Both the position numbers and the translations under genes were made by a program. Below the pieces are notes generated by a model. That model was not told the origin of the DNA. It was given only the letters and a program-made list of their open reading frames with translations, and did no database searches. Shown here in pieces: positions 6,475 through 7,518 of a stretch of DNA of 7,518 bases. This DNA is from an uncultured Collinsella sp. (GTDB lineage Bacteria > Actinomycetota > Coriobacteriia > Coriobacteriales > Coriobacteriaceae), in assembly GCA_900553415.1 (NCBI GenBank), contig USDH01000075.1, forward strand, positions 1 to 7,518, given 5' to 3'. Positions within the stretch are counted from its first letter, which is position 1, and every line of letters starts with the position of its first letter.

Positions 6475-7056
6475 TTGGCGCGCGTAAAACAAATAATCGG
6501 ATGGACCGCGATCGTTCTGTTTACTGCAACGCTGGCGGGCATCTGGGTGCTGACGGAGCAAAATGCGGTGGAGACGTCGTTGCTGAGCGAGTCCACCGCG
6601 CGTGTGGTGGAGGGTCAGGCTACGGGCGTTCAGGTTGCCGATGCCACGGGTGAAGCTCAGGCGGAGTACGGAATGACTGGGGGCGCCGATTCGGCTGCCT
6701 CGAATGTCCGGTCTGGCCGACTTGCTTCCATTCGCATGTGGGTGGGCACGAACGTCCGTCGCGTTGCCCATACCGTAGAGTTTTTCTTCGTCGGATTGTT
6801 CGCCTCCGTGGTCGTGGTTTGCTTTTCCAGGCGTCCGTGGAGCGTATGCTCCCGTTGCGTGCCCGTATTGCTCTTTTGCGCCGCCTGCTCCGTTGGCGAT
6901 CAGGTACATAAGATCTTTGTTCCCGGCAGGCATTTCGACGTTATCGATTTAGGATTCGATGCTGCGGGCTATGTCACCGCCATGCTGCTGGTATTGCTGG
7001 CAGCGGCGTTGGTGCGCCATGCGACTCGGCCGATCGGCGCCCATGCGAGGCGCTAG
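6475..7056 (+). CDS. VanZ-like family membrane protein
   Basis: A 193-residue membrane protein of the VanZ-like family, whose founder gives low-level teicoplanin resistance but whose biochemical role is not established. TM1 is about residues 8-26. A polar, probably extracytoplasmic stretch (about 28-92) follows, then the family hallmark RVAHTVEFFFVGLF (R96, H99, E102) leading into TM2 (about 101-117), TM3 (about 128-141), the second hallmark GDQVHKIFVPGRHFDVID (D142, H145, P150, G151, R152, D158), and TM4 (about 160-180). The TTG start at 6475 is chosen because AAGGAGGT (6461-6468) sits 6 nt upstream, an almost perfect Shine-Dalgarno; a TTG at 6433 in the same frame has none. The stretch between TM1 and the first hallmark is longer than in minimal VanZ proteins. 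It follows the recombinase by 104 bases with no terminator between, so read-through from that gene is possible. Antibiotic resistance should not be assumed. Confidence 0.83.
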   Translation: MARVKQIIGWTAIVLFTATLAGIWVLTEQNAVETSLLSESTARVVEGQATGVQVADATGEAQAEYGMTGGADSAASNVRSGRLASIRMWVGTNVRRVAHTVEFFFVGLFASVVVVCFSRRPWSVCSRCVPVLLFCAACSVGDQVHKIFVPGRHFDVIDLGFDAAGYVTAMLLVLLAAALVRHATRPIGAHARR

Positions 7057-7178
7057 CCTTAAGACGAGACATCGCGACTGCCTACGCTTCGACATTGACT
7101 ACAATAACGGCTGCAATCGCGAGTGGCCGTCGATGTGCAGTTTTCCAGACACCTGTTTTCTCTAAGAAAGGAAATCCC
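7057..7178. promoter_or_regulatory. Spacer before the ArsC/Spx-family gene with weak promoter candidate
   Basis: No terminator is visible after the VanZ-like gene. TACAAT at 7100-7105 matches the -10 consensus at 5 of 6 positions, but the region 16-18 bases upstream has no convincing -35; TTGACT at 7095-7100 overlaps it and has no good -10 at the right distance. AAAGGA (7167-7172) is the ribosome site for the next gene. Confidence 0.35.
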
Positions 7179-7518
7179 ATGACCGTACTGTTTGTTGAAT
7201 ATCCCAAGTGCTCGACCTGTAAGAAGGCCAAGGCATGGCTGGACGGACATGGGGTAGAGTATATCGACCGCGATATCGTTTTGGACAATCCCACAGCTGA
7301 TGAGCTTGCGACCTGGATTGCTCGTTCGGGGCTGCCGGTGCGGCGCTTCTTTAATTCGTCGGGCATGAAATATCGAGAGCTGGGCCTGAAGGCGCGTCTG
7401 GATGCGGGCATGACGGATCGGGAGTGCTACGAGCTGCTGGCGACCGACGGCATGCTGGTCAAGCGTCCGCTGCTGGTGGGCGATGACTTTGCGATTCCCG
7501 GCTTTAGGGAAGCGGCTT
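7179..7518 (+). CDS. ArsC/Spx-family thioredoxin-fold protein (3' end outside window)
   Basis: A small cytoplasmic protein of the ArsC-like group that includes YffB/YusI-type putative reductases and the redox regulator Spx. Visible residues 1-113 begin MTVLFVEYPKCSTCKKAKAW, giving a CxxC at C11-C14 in the expected place at the end of strand 1. They continue with a central helical part (FFNSSGMKYRELGLKARL) and the conserved region LVKRPLLVGDDFAIPGFRE, where the Arg-Pro pair matches the family's anion-binding Arg and cis-Pro. Members are usually 115-130 residues, so only the last few are missing. The short length and RPLLV ending fit the uncharacterised reductase-like type better than true Spx, but this is not certain; arsenate reduction is unproven and no ars genes are nearby. 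ATG 7179 has AAAGGA (7167-7172) 6 nt upstream. Confidence 0.88.
   Translation, partial: MTVLFVEYPKCSTCKKAKAWLDGHGVEYIDRDIVLDNPTADELATWIARSGLPVRRFFNSSGMKYRELGLKARLDAGMTDRECYELLATDGMLVKRPLLVGDDFAIPGFREAA

Noticed and set aside
1..7518. CRISPR array, tRNA or rRNA genes
   Set aside because: No regularly spaced direct repeats, tRNA cloverleaf or rRNA-like sequence was seen on either strand.

Overview
This 7.5 kb window reads as ordinary chromosome from a high-GC Gram-positive bacterium. Gene content (split transketolase, FtsE/FtsX, a short RNase R, a VanZ-like protein, an ArsC/Spx-family protein), the GC-rich codon use and the strong AGGAGG-type ribosome sites together suggest an actinobacterium, most likely of the Coriobacteriia (a Collinsella-like gut organism). 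That taxonomic call is inference: there is no rRNA or marker phylogeny in the window. All recognisable genes lie on the + strand.

Layout. (1) 1-748: 3' part of the C-terminal subunit of a split transketolase, closed by a very strong intrinsic terminator (793-833). (2) 834-1200: a gene-free stretch dominated by a 123-bp long imperfect palindrome (975-1097, 28-bp outer arms with one G:T pair), which looks like a REP/MITE-type intergenic repeat and sits directly upstream of ftsE. (3) 1201-3328: ftsE and ftsX, overlapping by 14 nt, the ABC-type complex that couples the division ring to septal peptidoglycan hydrolysis. FtsE carries an unusual Pro/Ala/Gln-rich N-terminal extension of about 170 residues. 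A terminator follows at 3353-3386. (4) 3452-5587: rnr (RNase R) with its own plausible promoter immediately after the ftsX terminator, and a hairpin at its 3' end. (5) 5588-7056: an accessory-looking section with a small serine recombinase, a cluster of ACCT/AGGT-cored half-sites just upstream of it that resembles a res site or operator, and then a VanZ-like membrane protein started from TTG with a near-perfect Shine-Dalgarno. (6) 7179-end: an ArsC/Spx-family thioredoxin-fold protein with a CxxC motif, cut only a few residues before its expected end.

How the parts relate. The genes are mostly separate transcription units rather than one pathway: central carbon metabolism, cell division, RNA turnover, DNA recombination, envelope and redox. 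ftsE-ftsX is the only clearly co-translated pair. The parts most worth a second look are the palindromic element before ftsE, the FtsE extension, and the half-site cluster at the recombinase gene. I do not see a clear multi-gene novel system.
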